DNA from: Cryptomeria japonica
Lineage: Eukaryota; Streptophyta; Pinopsida; Cupressales; Cupressaceae
Assembly: GCF_030272615.1 (NCBI RefSeq)
Contig: NC_081406.1
Location: 470,508,400-470,572,399, forward strand
Direction: 5' to 3'
Length of the DNA stretch: 64,000 bases
The notes beneath the pieces were generated by a model, which was given only the letters and a program-made list of their open reading frames with translations, was not told the origin of the DNA and made no database searches. The position numbers were made by a program, and so were the translations under genes. Positions 47,880 through 58,723 of the stretch are shown here, piece by piece. Every line of letters starts with the position of its first letter. The first letter of the stretch is position 1.

Positions 47880-48122
47880 GAAAGCAACTGAATTTTGTTA
47901 ATTTCTTTGTCAATTCTCATGTGAAATCTCAATTCACCTCCAATGTTATGTATCAGGATTCTATAATGTATATGATATATGCCTTATCAATGTTATCATG
48001 TGAATATTAAAAAAATAATAATAATTGTCGTCCCCTGCATCCCCTAAAGTATAACATCCCAAAAAACCTGTCCCAGAAACGTGTCCCTGCCATCCCCATC
48101 CCGGAAACTTGGCAGAGCATAG
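47880..48122 (-). mobile_element. hAT-family 5' terminus, second copy
   Basis: GTCAATTCTCATGTGAAATC...TATCAATGTTATCATGTG and the C-rich block CGTCCCC...TGTCCCAG...CCCATCCCGGAAACTTGG are collinear with 22345-22587. The end is near GCATAGGA. It marks a second member of the same hAT family in the same orientation. Confidence 0.6.
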
Positions 48123-50912
48123 GACAAAATCCTTCAACTTCACATCATTTTCATTACTTTGTTTTGGCATTGTGCAACAGAGAGCTGCAGATGCATTGCG
48201 AGCAGAAATATAAAATCAAAATCCCAAAAACAAATGTATCAGAAGGCTTAGCAAATGTTGAGAACAGCATTCAGTGATCACTGAATCTTAACCGACCGAA
48301 CCCGATATCAACAAAGAATTGTTAACTTCCGAAATTATGTCAGAAATGATTATACGTTACTGCTGTCAAAAAAGCAAAAAAGTGTGAAGGTCTTCGGAAT
48401 CTGCTTATGCTGTTACAAGTTATTCGTTCTTATGTCCTATGATACTAGCACTCTCTGCTCTGCCCTTGCCACAAATTACGAATACATGAATAGACATATA
48501 GTGAAATCGAATTAAAAGAACTGAGATCTGTTCCAGGAAAACAAAACAGAAAGAATCGAATGAAACTTCCTCCAGATATAGAAGCAAAAAAATTAGGATG
48601 GGATACTGACAACGTATACCCTTACCTGGTAAAAGCCAATACTCCTATGATTTTTTCATCGATTTACATGAATTTCGAAACCTCTATCTCATCTCATCCT
48701 CCTCACATCCCTAAAAATAATCTCATGATTCCGATTAACGGATCCCCTTCAGCCATAGCAGCGTTCCAAGTCCTTGAGACGCCAGTCATTGCTAATACAG
48801 ATAGATGTAACTGTCATTAAATACTATAATGGGTAAAAGTTGAAGTGAAGCAGGGGCAGATGAAAGCGCGTAGCAAGTGCCCGGCGAGTGAAGTGGAGAT
48901 CATATTTTACCCCTCGGTATCATCTCCATACATATGTAGCGGCAGTAAATGATGGAGAGCGTGGGCTCCTCATGACACCGTCGGTACTATGAATTGTCTA
49001 CTTATTGCTTACGCCTTTATTCCCTCCATGCTTACACAAATCAAGATACAATTTGAATTAAAGGGAAACGGCAGCCATGTTCCTACGTGATCATGCCATT
49101 TTATTAATTGCATCCACGTTTTAGGTGGTGGTTACTTTTGTTTTTTTATATGTTTGAATAGTTGGTGATATTGTTTTTAGAGATTAAAAGTCCTTTTTTA
49201 TTTTTTATTTTTTTCCTCACCTTAATTTAGTCTTATTTTAATTGCTTAATTTTTAGTGATTTAGATTTAATTTTAATTCTATAATGTGATGGATAAGTCG
49301 TAGTGTTGTGATTCTTATCACTATGGTGATATTGTTGAGTGTAGTGTTATGATTCTTGTCACTAAGGTGATATTGTTGAGTGTTCATGTTGGAGATGAGG
49401 TCCTCTATATGTAGCATGACAAGTTCATAACTTCAATCAAAAACATTCACTTCAAAAAAAAACATTTAATTTTGATATTATTATATTTTTATTTTGAATG
49501 TAATTGTTAGTATGGTTGTATCTTCTTTCTTTATTTTTTTTGATAGATTTAATTTTAAATTTTGAAATTGTAAGTAGATTTATGTATAAAAACTTTAAAT
49601 CAATATGTATGAGTCATATTTTAAGGTAACTATTTAGAGTACTTAAGGATTTAGAGACTTTTGGGGCATTTGTTCACATTACAAGAGCATTTTTAGATTA
49701 CAACAATATCGTAGTTTAGTGAGCACTCATCACCTTTAATTTCAACATCATATACATTGTGAAGATTGATGTAAGGTTAGACTTGGGCAAAAGGGGAAAA
49801 TGAACTCCAATCCTAGTATAGCAAGACCCAAAAGGTGTTCATTAGTACCACCTTGACTTCAACTCAAGTCTTGCAATAGAGACATACCAAGCAAAAAAAA
49901 AAGTCTTGCAATAGAGACACACAATTCAAGAGCAAACATTAATCAATCACTTGATCATAGAAATTAGATGGGATAGAGTGGATCAAGAGATCAAAATAGC
50001 ACCAATAATAATGTCCAGTTGATATGAAGGGTTTAATGGTGCATTTGTTTTGAAGAAGGTGTCTTAGAAATGAAATGGCAGTCAAAAACTAGTTCGAATG
50101 TGCCATAACAATATTGTACCACATCAACTCTTCACCCTCATCAAAGGAGCTAAGCTTTCTATAACCTTTTAATATTAATTTAGATATGCAACTAATGTTA
50201 TAAGTGAAAGCACTAAAAATATTATTATTATATTTGATATTACAATAATTTGATATCTATGTGGAATGATTTTGATTTGAATTAATAATTAAAAAGAATG
50301 TGATAATTGTAAATCTTTGTTGTTATGAACTTTTGAAGGTTTCTAGATTATATGCAATTGATATTCATGAATACAATTTTCAATAAGGACTTGGGACTAA
50401 CTATCATCTATTAACATGAGGTAAATGCAAGATAGTTTTTTACCCTCATGTACATTAAGGGGGAGTAGCATTTATGAGAGGAGGATAGATGGCAATAGTA
50501 AGGTGCTAAAGCAATGATAATCAAGAACCCACAAACAATTGCACGTGTTTGACTATAAGATAAATGCATGTAGACATCATTATTGGTTTTCCTAAAGTAA
50601 CCAAAAAATTGGTATTGTCTTTCAAATGCATTTACAAAATTTGATTGTACGCATGTTTGATCTAAGTTGAATCTATCATAGCATTTTTGTAAAAGACATT
50701 AAATAATGTTATTATTTAAAAAAGATTTAAAATTTTAATGAAACAAAATAATAATAATTTCTAAAAAGAAATCAAGTGTTTATTTTTATTTTTTCATTGT
50801 GGTGGAGTCAAATCTTGACCAATTTATTAATTTTTAATATTATTCATCACTCGCAAAAAGAAAAAGAAAAAAAGAGGTCGGGGCGAGGGGGAGGGATTTT
50901 TTGAAATCTCTT
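48123..50912. other. No recognisable gene; AT-rich DNA, possibly host low-copy at 48480-49000
   Basis: 48480-49000 has higher complexity than its surroundings and, on the minus strand, CCAG|GTAAGGGTAT at 48628-48633 is a good splice donor after a short open stretch from ATG at about 48796 (MTGVSRTWNAAMAEGDPL, stopping soon). This may be a 5' UTR exon, but nothing confirms it. 49150-50900 is AT-rich with a ~45-bp duplicated phrase (GTAGTGTTRTGATTCTTRTC) at 49300-49380. Confidence 0.35.
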
Positions 50913-50917
50913 GTAAT
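50913..50917. repeat. Target-site duplication GTAAT (left)
   Basis: GTAAT directly precedes the 5' LTR and is repeated at 58719-58723 after the 3' LTR, proving both ends of the element. Confidence 0.95.
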
Positions 50918-51088
50918 TGTAGCGTCCTAAAATTGCGACACTTGCAATTTCGACTGCATTTCGGTCTTCACGATGGCGACGCAACACAGAACCTGAATGG
51001 AGACCCCGAAACTTGCTCATGACACCAAAAACTGCATTTTCTTGCACCCTGGCCTGAACCTCCTTTGCACCCTGCTGTCCCGGGAGGT

Positions 51089-51117
51089 GGGACCAGAGCG
51101 CCCAGCGCCCTGGTCCC
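51089..51117. repeat. GC-rich hairpin in the LTR U3
   Basis: Arms GGGACCAGAGCGC and GCGCCCTGGTCCC around a CCA loop, one mismatch. In the 3' LTR (57661-57720) the hairpin is present twice because of a 31-bp insertion that duplicates it. A related hairpin GGACCGTGGCGC...GCGCCATCGTCC is at 51713-51740. Confidence 0.9.
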
Positions 51118-51238
51118 TGGGTCCTATTTTGGGCCCGGTCTTTTTTGGACTTCGGGTCTTTTTGTTTGCAAATTGGAAATTATCTTTCCTGGTCGGCCTA
51201 AGGTCGGGAAAATCAGTCTATCAGCCCTAATTGACAAG

Positions 51239-51246
51239 TATATAAA
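51239..51246 (+). promoter_or_regulatory. LTR TATA box
   Basis: TATATAAA in the context GACAAG-TATATAAAC, with the same sequence at 57842-57849 in the 3' LTR. It lies after the U3 hairpin and before the CAAGCATT repeats, a normal place for the element's promoter. Confidence 0.7.
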
Positions 51247-52117
51247 CTACATATTCCTCTTTCATTCGATATGATGGAAAAAGCGTGGAAATTATACTCA
51301 AGCATTCAAGCATTCAAGCATTCCTTCAAGCAAATGATCATTTCAAGTCTCCATTCAAGGCTAAGTGTTGCATTCAAGACAAGGATTCAATCATTGAAGA
51401 GGAGATCACTTACTACATACTACTACAACATACCACATACAACATCTATACCTTCGCACATAAGGATACAAACATCCTTACAACAAGGTATTAGTACTTG
51501 TTTTACATTACAGACATTTACATTTACAGCATTGCTCATTTCTTGGTCAATTCCAAAACCGGGGTTTGACCTAAAGGCAAACCCCTAATCCCTAACCCCC
51601 CAATCGTCTTCGCTTTTTTGTGTGTAGGTTGCAGCTACGCGGCCGAAATTGAAGATCTGGAATCCTTGTGCAGAGACGAACAGATCCCCCTTCGTTTCGC
51701 GGATTTTTCGGAGGACCGTGGCGCTCGGGCGCCATCGTCCCGACAACTTTTGCTCAAATTTGCAGGACAGCACCGTATCGACATTTTACTGCTAATTCTA
51801 GGTCCGCAGCTTCATCCTATATCCCTATCTCAGTTTATAAGCGAATCTTTGTCACTTTCTATGCATTCCTAGCTTAATTCTTCTATCAACATTCTTTACA
51901 AAAGAGGGTAGCCTTGCTTTCTTAACCCTTGAAACACATTTAGCATCCAATCTTGCATTGTGTGGGATTGGATCTTGTGGGTTTCAACCCCTCTTTTGAA
52001 TGTAAAGTCTCTCCCCTAAGTGAAAACATCAACCCTAATGAATCTCCCTTCTCTCTCCTTGGAGTTGGAAGAGGGGAGAGCAACTAGGGTTCGATCGCGA
52101 TTTTTCGCTTTACATTT

Positions 52118-52135
52118 TGGTGAACCCGACGTGAA
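52118..52135 (+). other. Primer-binding site
   Basis: TGGTGAACCCGACGTGAA starts 3 bases after the 5' LTR. TGG complements the CCA end of a tRNA. The sequence is not the initiator tRNA-Met type, and I cannot name the tRNA. Confidence 0.65.
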
Positions 52136-52429
52136 CATCCTTTCTGATTATTCATAGTTAGATCTGAAAATTGGATTCCTTGATTACATTTCCATGTTTG
52201 ATCTTTGGCAAAATTTTAGAGGTTAATTGCATAAAAAACCCTAAATTTTCTTTTTAAGTAATTAAACTTGTGAAATGTTTAATTGATGATGCTTGTTTCA
52301 GATCTGCCCTTCTATTACAAATTATCAATTCATATTTGTGCTTTAATTTTGAAAATTAAGTGGTTAAGTGTCAAAACCCTAATTTTTGAAACCCTCTTGA
52401 TTCAACCTTTGTCCGACAATTTCACTGAT

Positions 52430-53260
52430 CAAAACATCTCCAAATCAGCTGTAACTTTGGATTCCGCAATAAAATCACAATATCTTTCATCCCTGAAAAT
52501 TTGGAAAAAAGTTGCGAGGACCGTGTGCACTCCGAGCGCCACGGTCCCCGACATTTTTTTTGAAATTTCGGGAGCGAAATCTTACTGTATTTTCCTGCTA
52601 AAATCCAGAATTTTGGCTGATTTTATCAAATCTAACACTTTCAAAATTACAGTCAAAGTTGGTCTTGTGATTGCTTGGATTAACGCTTCTAATCATTCAA
52701 AAATTGTTGAAATTGAAATTTGTGTCAAAATTGTGTTCTTACTGTCCTAAATCTGAAAAGTGTGTTTGCATTCATTCGAAATTTCAGTGCTTTATTCAAA
52801 TTCTTACAATTTGTGACTTTTGAAATTAAGTGCTTAATTACAACAACTTTAATTTCCGCTTTCAAAATTGAATTTTGCGTGAAATTAAGTCAATTTTTAA
52901 ATTTCAAAATTTGCATTGCTCTTGACATTCCCTCTAAAATCATATCATTCAAAATTTCAGTTTCCCTCTCTTTTTCAAAATTCAAATTTTTGCATTTTTC
53001 GACAATCTTGGTAGGGTTCAATTTCGAGATTGCAACTTTAATTTGGCCTATCTACAGATCGTAAAATCACTCAATTTTTTCAGATTAGCTCTAAAATCAT
53101 CATAACTTTCATCTCTGCGAATTTCGAAAAAAGTTGCTGGGACCGTGTGCACTCCGAAGCGCCACGGTCTCTGACATTTTTTCTGAAATTTCGGGAGATT
53201 GTCCTGATTGTATTTAACAGCTTAAATCCAAAAGATTGGCTGATTTTACTGAAAATTGCT
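52430..53260. repeat. Two diverged leader repeats, each with a GGACCGTG hairpin
   Basis: About 52440-52635 and 53085-53250 share collinear blocks: CATAACTTTCATC-like, GAAAAAAGTTGC, GGACCGTGTGCACTCCGA, GCGCCACGGTC, GACATTTTTT, GAAATTTCGGGAG and GGCTGATTTTA. The hairpins are at 52518-52547 and 53139-53170. A related block is inside the LTR around 51700-51790. No coding function is visible. Confidence 0.8.
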
Positions 53261-53387
53261 ACCTCTAAATTCAAAACTTTCTCTCTCTCTCTAGTGCATG
53301 AGTTTTACAACAATAAGCCCTACTTACACTATTCCCGTTAGACGAAGCCGTAGAATTAAGTCTTTCTGAGGTTTAACTACTGAGGAG

Positions 53388-56300
53388 ATGGAACCTAATT
53401 TGAATAGCCTTTTTAACGAGGACATGGGTAATTCCTCTAATCCTCCTAATGATGAAGAAGCTCTCCATGAGGTTTCTGAAGAACAACTTTCGAAATTGGA
53501 TAACCAATTTGACGATTTTCGACAATGGATGTCTCAAGAATACCCTGATAGTCGAGCTCTTCCTTTAATTGAGGGTCTAAAACGTATGCTTCAAAGTGAT
53601 AAGAATGGAATTGATATTTTGCGTGGTATTGTACACATTGTGGATTCGAATGTGATGCCTATGAAGAGTTGTGCTGAAAATTTGGGTTATACACAACCTC
53701 CTACTTAAGTCAATCATTCTATTCCTTTGATGACTTCTATTGCTAGCATACCTACCTTTACATCAAACATAATGGCTACTTCTACACAAGACATTCCTCC
53801 TGTGATCACCAGTCATGGGGGCAATCCTTCCTCTTCAATTAACCCTCTTCCTTCATTTAATCTGACTTCTTCATTCATTCCTTCAATGAGTGTCCCTATT
53901 ATATCTCCACAAATGAACATGACGCAAGGGGGCAATTCGTTTAACCATTCCATTCCTCCTTGTAGTGTTCCTCCTGTCCAATCATCTCCTATGACTAATT
54001 ATCATAGAGTCCCACCACCTTACTCTTTACCTTCTTTCAATAACATAACACCTCCATCTCAATCTAACACATCTAATATGAATTCTTCGACTAAAGCGAC
54101 CATTAACAATCTTGCACAAACTGTCTCTTCTTTACAGTAACAAATTGCCTCTATGAATCAATCTAAGTTTAGTGTGCCCACATTTGATGTTGCGAGCCCA
54201 CTTTCTCTTGACATTGTTCGAGCTATCCCTCCTAAACATGTTGAAATCCCGCATTTGGAGCTTTATAATGGTAAAGGTGATCCTCTAACACATGTTAAGA
54301 CTTTTCAAACAATATGTACTGATTTTGCTTATGACCAAAGGTTGCTTGCAAAACTATTTACTAGAACATTAAGAGACAAAGCCCTACAATGGTATTGCTC
54401 GTTGCCTTCCTACTCTATTACTTCTTTCGAACAACTTGCAAATGCTTTCATTCAACAATTTCAAAACAATATAAGTCCTAAAGTTACTTTGATTGATTTA
54501 ATGCATTGTAAACAAGGTGTTAAAGAAAAAGTGACTGATTTCATTGGTAGATATAAGCATTTGTATGCTCAAATTTCCTTTCCAGTGCCTGACAATGATA
54601 TTCAAAGAATCTTTATTTCTAATTTACAAAAAGATATTCGAGACAAACTTCTATTTTCTGAGTTTACTTCTTTCCAACAGTTGTGTGCAACTCTTCACAA
54701 TTATCAACTGACTGTGAGTCAAATGGAACAATCACATCCTATGGCTCCGAGTGATAAGGGTGATAGCAGTCAACAACCATTTGGGAAGTTTAAACCGAAC
54801 AGAGATTCCATCAAATTCAATGAAAACATCATCAACAACAATGTGAATGCAGCATCAGGTGTGCCTCCTATTTCTAAATTTTTCAAGAAAGAAAGAAAGT
54901 ATACTCCTTTGAATGAATCATTGCATAGTATTATGAATAAGTTATTGGAACAAAATGTGCTTACTCTTCCTCCTATAAGGCAAATTGATCCTGCAAAGAT
55001 TACTTCACCTTATTTTGATAACAAAGCCTTTTGTCAATTTCATCGTCAGCCTGGGCATGATACTGAAAAATGTTTTTCTTTAAAGGGTAAAATTCAAGAT
55101 TTGATTGATAATAATACTATTTATGTTTCTGGAGTGAATGATAAAGGCAATACATCTGTAGCTCCTCCTAATCAAAATCTTCAGATTTTCACTGATCCAT
55201 TACCTTCTCATACCTCTAATGCAATTGAGGCTAATGATTCCTCTCTCTCATCTGATGATCTTGTGTCTATGACTCTGGATGTGATTAACTTTGTAGAGCA
55301 GCAAGAAAACCCTAAAGAACCTTCCATCACGTTTGATTCCAGTGAAACCATTAGGGCACCTGATGGTCCTTTATACATAGTTGCAAAAGTCAAGAATACA
55401 CCTTGCCGTGGAGTGCTTATTGATCCTTCGTGCATGATTAATGTTATTACTGAAGAATTTCTTTTTACTTTGCAATTGAATCAAGTGATTTATGACAAAA
55501 CAGATGTGATTGTGAAACTATTTGATGCATTTTCTTCTCCTGCAATTGGTTCTATTACATTGCCTATTGAGGTCCATAACAAATCCCTTGATGTGAACTT
55601 TGCTATTATTCCTTCGTCCGAACAATTTCGTGTGAAGCTAGGCTATCCTTGGCTATCTTCCATGAAAGCTATTGCTTCTCCTATTCACAAGTGCTTGAAA
55701 TTTCCCCATAATGGTGAAGTTGTTACTGTCAATCATAGTCTCTTTAAACCAGCTGAAAGAACTTCTAGCGTTCCTATTGATTACTTTTGGCCTAAACAAT
55801 TCCAAGCTCTTCCTCCGCGAAGTGATCATCTTTTCAAATCTTATCAAAAGTGGAAAACAGATATGATCCTATCTCTAAGTGAACCTAGAACACCTAAACT
55901 TGATATTCCTATCATTCTTGAGAAGGAAGTTCTTCCTTTGAAAGATAAAACTAATGTCTTTCCTCAATAAGATTCCCAACCCGTTCCCATGGATGTGATT
56001 ATGTCTATGCCTAATAAACCTTCTAAGAGTAGACCTATACCTCCTCGTCATGATGGACTTGGTCTTCTTCCTAAACCAAATATTCCTCCTTTGTATGGAG
56101 CAGTCCCTCCTCCTTCTTTTTATAGAGAGAAGAGACCACCTTCTTCTCCTATTATCCAGCCTAAGAGACCACAACCTAAACACCCAAGTGATAAGGATGA
56201 GAACATTCCTCCTCCTCAATCTTCTCCACTTCCTACTAAGACTAGACGAAATCATTCTGCACGTGAACGTCGATGAAAGCGTCATCTTAGAGCTCAAGCA

Positions 56301-56708
56301 GCTGCTTCTCAAACTTTGCGATCCCCAAAAACACCTTCAACAAGCATTATTCTATTTTCTCCTCAGCCGACGATTGAGCCGAAATCTCCTAAACATAAGA
56401 TGCATGATGGTCTTGATCCTGTGCGAGTTAAAGATCCTATTTTTATAAATCTTGATGATGATATAGATGAAAATGTTATTCATGATGCAAATATTACTCC
56501 TGTTCATTCTGATAGTGAATATGAACTTGTTGATATTGATAACCATTTATCTAATGAATTTTCTAAAGCACTTATCCTAGCTCCTAGACAAGAACAACGT
56601 GGCTTGGAACATGAACATAGCCCTTGTTTGGATCTTGTGATAGCTCCATCTGCTGTGTTGGATGTTCCTCCTCTAGCGTGTTCCCTACCTTTCCGAAACA
56701 TTGATTAG
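53388..56708 (+). pseudogene. Gag-protease-like polyprotein with four in-frame stops
   Basis: A single frame of 1,107 codons is interrupted only by TAA 53706, TAA 54138, TAA 55968 and TGA 56274, with no frameshift. Domains by codon: acidic N-terminus (1-106), Ser/Pro-rich linker (114-250), Retrotrans_gag domain (about 288-445; ELYNGKGDPLTHVKTF, KALQWYCSLP, FIQQFQ), knuckle-like CQFHRQPGHDTEKC at about 549 (C-x2-H-x4-H-x4-C rather than CCHC), and a retropepsin-like region (GVLIDPSCMINVI at about 678, LGYPWLSSMKAIAS at about 751). Asp-Pro-Ser replaces the usual D-S/T-G, so catalysis is doubtful. The C-terminal third is Pro-rich (PPPSFYREKRPP), then acidic. The last stop is TAG 56706. CAA-to-TAA and CGA-to-TGA changes would explain the stops. 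Confidence 0.85.
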
Positions 56709-57489
56709 CAAGATCGGGGGGTAGATGACGTGCTAGACTAGTTTCATTAGCATAGCAGATTCTCTCCTTCTCTCTTGTGTTACTTCTTCTATATGTTATT
56801 CTCATTCTTCTATTTGTTGTCCTTAGTGTTGTCTACTTGAGGACGATGCAAAGCATTGAGATCTCTTTTGGTCTCTCTCATGTTGACTCAAAAGACACAT
56901 GTGTTCCCTTCTTCTAGGTGACCTTCCTTGATTGGGGAATGAAGAACAATTATGCATACATACATATGATATATATACATGAATTATCATACAGCATACT
57001 GACCCCGAGGAAAGCGAAGTTACCTTGTGCTTTGTGTTTTGTGTCTATTATCCTTGGGTTTATCTCACACTTGGGGGCTAAATCCTTGCGATAACGTGCT
57101 CCTTTCCTTTCTCATTTCTTATGTGTATCACTACGTTAAAACAATCACCCCCGTTGAGGCGTGTGCGATCGCTTTAACGTAGGGGGGCATACACCCTGTC
57201 TATCCCTTCAGGATACATGAAAATTTCTTGGAGAACTCAGCTTTGCCTTGAAAATTTTCGGTATTTCTCTTGCATGACTCATAGTGAGGGAACCTTACTA
57301 CTGACAGTCATGGTTCTCCCTCGTGATCTTCCCTTTTACTTTGTCAATCGAAGTCGTAAGATCCTTAGTCCACTGGGGGCTTGGTGTATCTTGCCTCCTT
57401 GACGTGGTGAAAGTCTTTCAATGTTGTTTCCTTGTACTTTACCAGAAGTATGAGCGTACGCTTATACTCCCGCTAAAGTGGGGGCTAAA
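56709..57489 (+). other. 3' UTR with several polypurine-tract-like motifs
   Basis: The 3' LTR is preceded by CTAAAGTGGGGGCTAAA (57473-57489), the polypurine tract. Similar words occur upstream: ACTTGGGGGCTAAATCC (about 57069) and CACTGGGGGCTTGG (about 57370). A stem ACGTTAAA...TTTAACGT surrounds CACCCCCGTTGAGGC near 57132-57182. Duplicated tract-like motifs are known in Tat/Ogre-type elements. Confidence 0.7.
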
Positions 57490-58718
57490 TGTAGCGTCCT
57501 AAAATTGCGACACTTGCAATTTCGACTGCATTTCGGTCTTCACGATGGCGACGCAACACGGAACCTGAATGGAGACCCCGAAACTTGTTCATGACACCAA
57601 AAACTGCATTTTCTTGCACCCTGGCCTGAACCTCCTTTGCACCCTACTGTCCCAGGAGGTGGGACCAGAGCGCCCAGCGCCCTGGTCCTTCAGGACCAGG
57701 GCGCCCAGCACCCTGGTCCCTGGGTCCTATTTTGGGCCCGGTCTCTTTTGGACTTCGGGTCTTTTTGTTTGCAAATTGGAAATTATCTTTCCTGGTCGGC
57801 CTAAGGTCGGGAAAATCAGTCTATCAGCCCTAATTGACAAGTATATAAACTACATATTCCTCTTTCATTCGATGTGATGGAAAAAGCGTGGAAATTATAC
57901 TCAAGCATTCAAGCATTCAAGCATTCCTTCAAGCAATTGATCATTTCAATTCTCCATTCAAGGCTAAGTGTTGCATTCAAGACAAGGATTCAACCATTGA
58001 AGAGGAGATCACTTACTACATACTACTACAACATACCACATACAACATCTATACCTTCGCACATAAGGATACAAACATCCTTACAACAAGGTATTAGTAC
58101 TTGTTTTACATTACAGACATTTACATTTACAGCATTGCTCATTTCTTGGTTAATTCCAAAACCGGGGTTTGACCTAAAGGCAAACCCCTAATCCCTAACC
58201 CCCCAATCGTCTTCGCTTTTCTGTGTGTAGGTTGCAGCTACGCGGCCGAAATTGAAGATCTGGAATCCTTGTGCAGAGACGAACAGATCCCCCTTCGTTT
58301 CGCGGATTTTTCGGAGGACCGTGGCGCTCGGGCGCCATCGTCCCGACAACTTTTGCTCAAATTTGCAGGACAGCGCCGTATCGACATTTTACTGCTAATT
58401 CCAGGTCCGCAGCTTCATCCTATATCCCTATCTCAGTTTATAAGCGAATCTTTGTCACTTTCTATGCATTCCTAGCTTAATTCTTCTATCAACATTCTTT
58501 ACAAAAGAGGGTAGCCTTGCTTTCTTAACCCTTGAAACACATTTAGCATCCAATCTTGGATTGTGTGGGATTGGATCTTGTGGGTTTCAACCCCTCTTTT
58601 GAATGTAAAGTCTCTCCCCTAAGTGAAAACCATCAACCCTAATGAATCTCCCTTCTCTCTCCTTGGAGTTGGAAGAGGGGAGAGCAACTAGGGTTCGATC
58701 GCGATTTTCCGCTTTACA
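57490..58718 (+). mobile_element. 3' LTR
   Basis: Same ends as the 5' LTR. Differences are about 15 substitutions, an extra C at about 58630 and the 31-bp insertion in the hairpin region (57689-57720). Followed by GTAAT. Confidence 0.95.
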
Positions 58719-58723
58719 GTAAT
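58719..58723. repeat. Target-site duplication GTAAT (right)
   Basis: Identical to 50913-50917. Confidence 0.95.

Larger units (their letters stand above)
50918..52114 (+). mobile_element. 5' LTR
   Basis: It starts TGTAGCGTCCTAAAATTGCG and ends GCTTTACA. It contains a GC-rich hairpin (51089-51117), a TATA box (51239), a CAAGCATT direct-repeat cluster just after it (51298-51325) and a second hairpin (51713-51740). The GC-rich islands contrast with the AT-rich remainder. Confidence 0.95.
50918..58718 (+). mobile_element. Complete non-autonomous LTR retrotransposon encoding only Gag and protease-like region
   Basis: Two LTRs (1,197 and 1,229 bp) with TG/CA ends, a primer-binding site, a 1.25-kb leader, one long broken frame (53388-56708), a 3' UTR with a polypurine tract, and a perfect GTAAT TSD. 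By eye the LTRs differ at about 15 positions (mostly transitions) plus one 31-bp and one 1-bp indel, about 1.25%, so insertion is relatively recent on the slow gymnosperm clock. RT, RNase H and integrase are absent, and the 5.4-kb interior has no room for a full pol. It resembles TR-GAG-type or Tat-like non-autonomous elements that rely on partner enzymes. Confidence 0.9.

Noticed and set aside
48628-48830. A host-gene first exon on the minus strand
   Set aside because: One good splice donor and a short open stretch are not enough. The reading stops before the donor and no second exon is seen.
52283-53064. 155- and 114-codon ORFs in the leader of the Gag-Pro element
   Set aside because: Phe/Ile/Lys-rich without domains, and they cover the noncoding leader repeats and hairpins.
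55875-56448. Other ORFs overlapping the Gag-Pro frame on both strands
   Set aside because: They are shadows of the Pro-rich C-terminal coding region.
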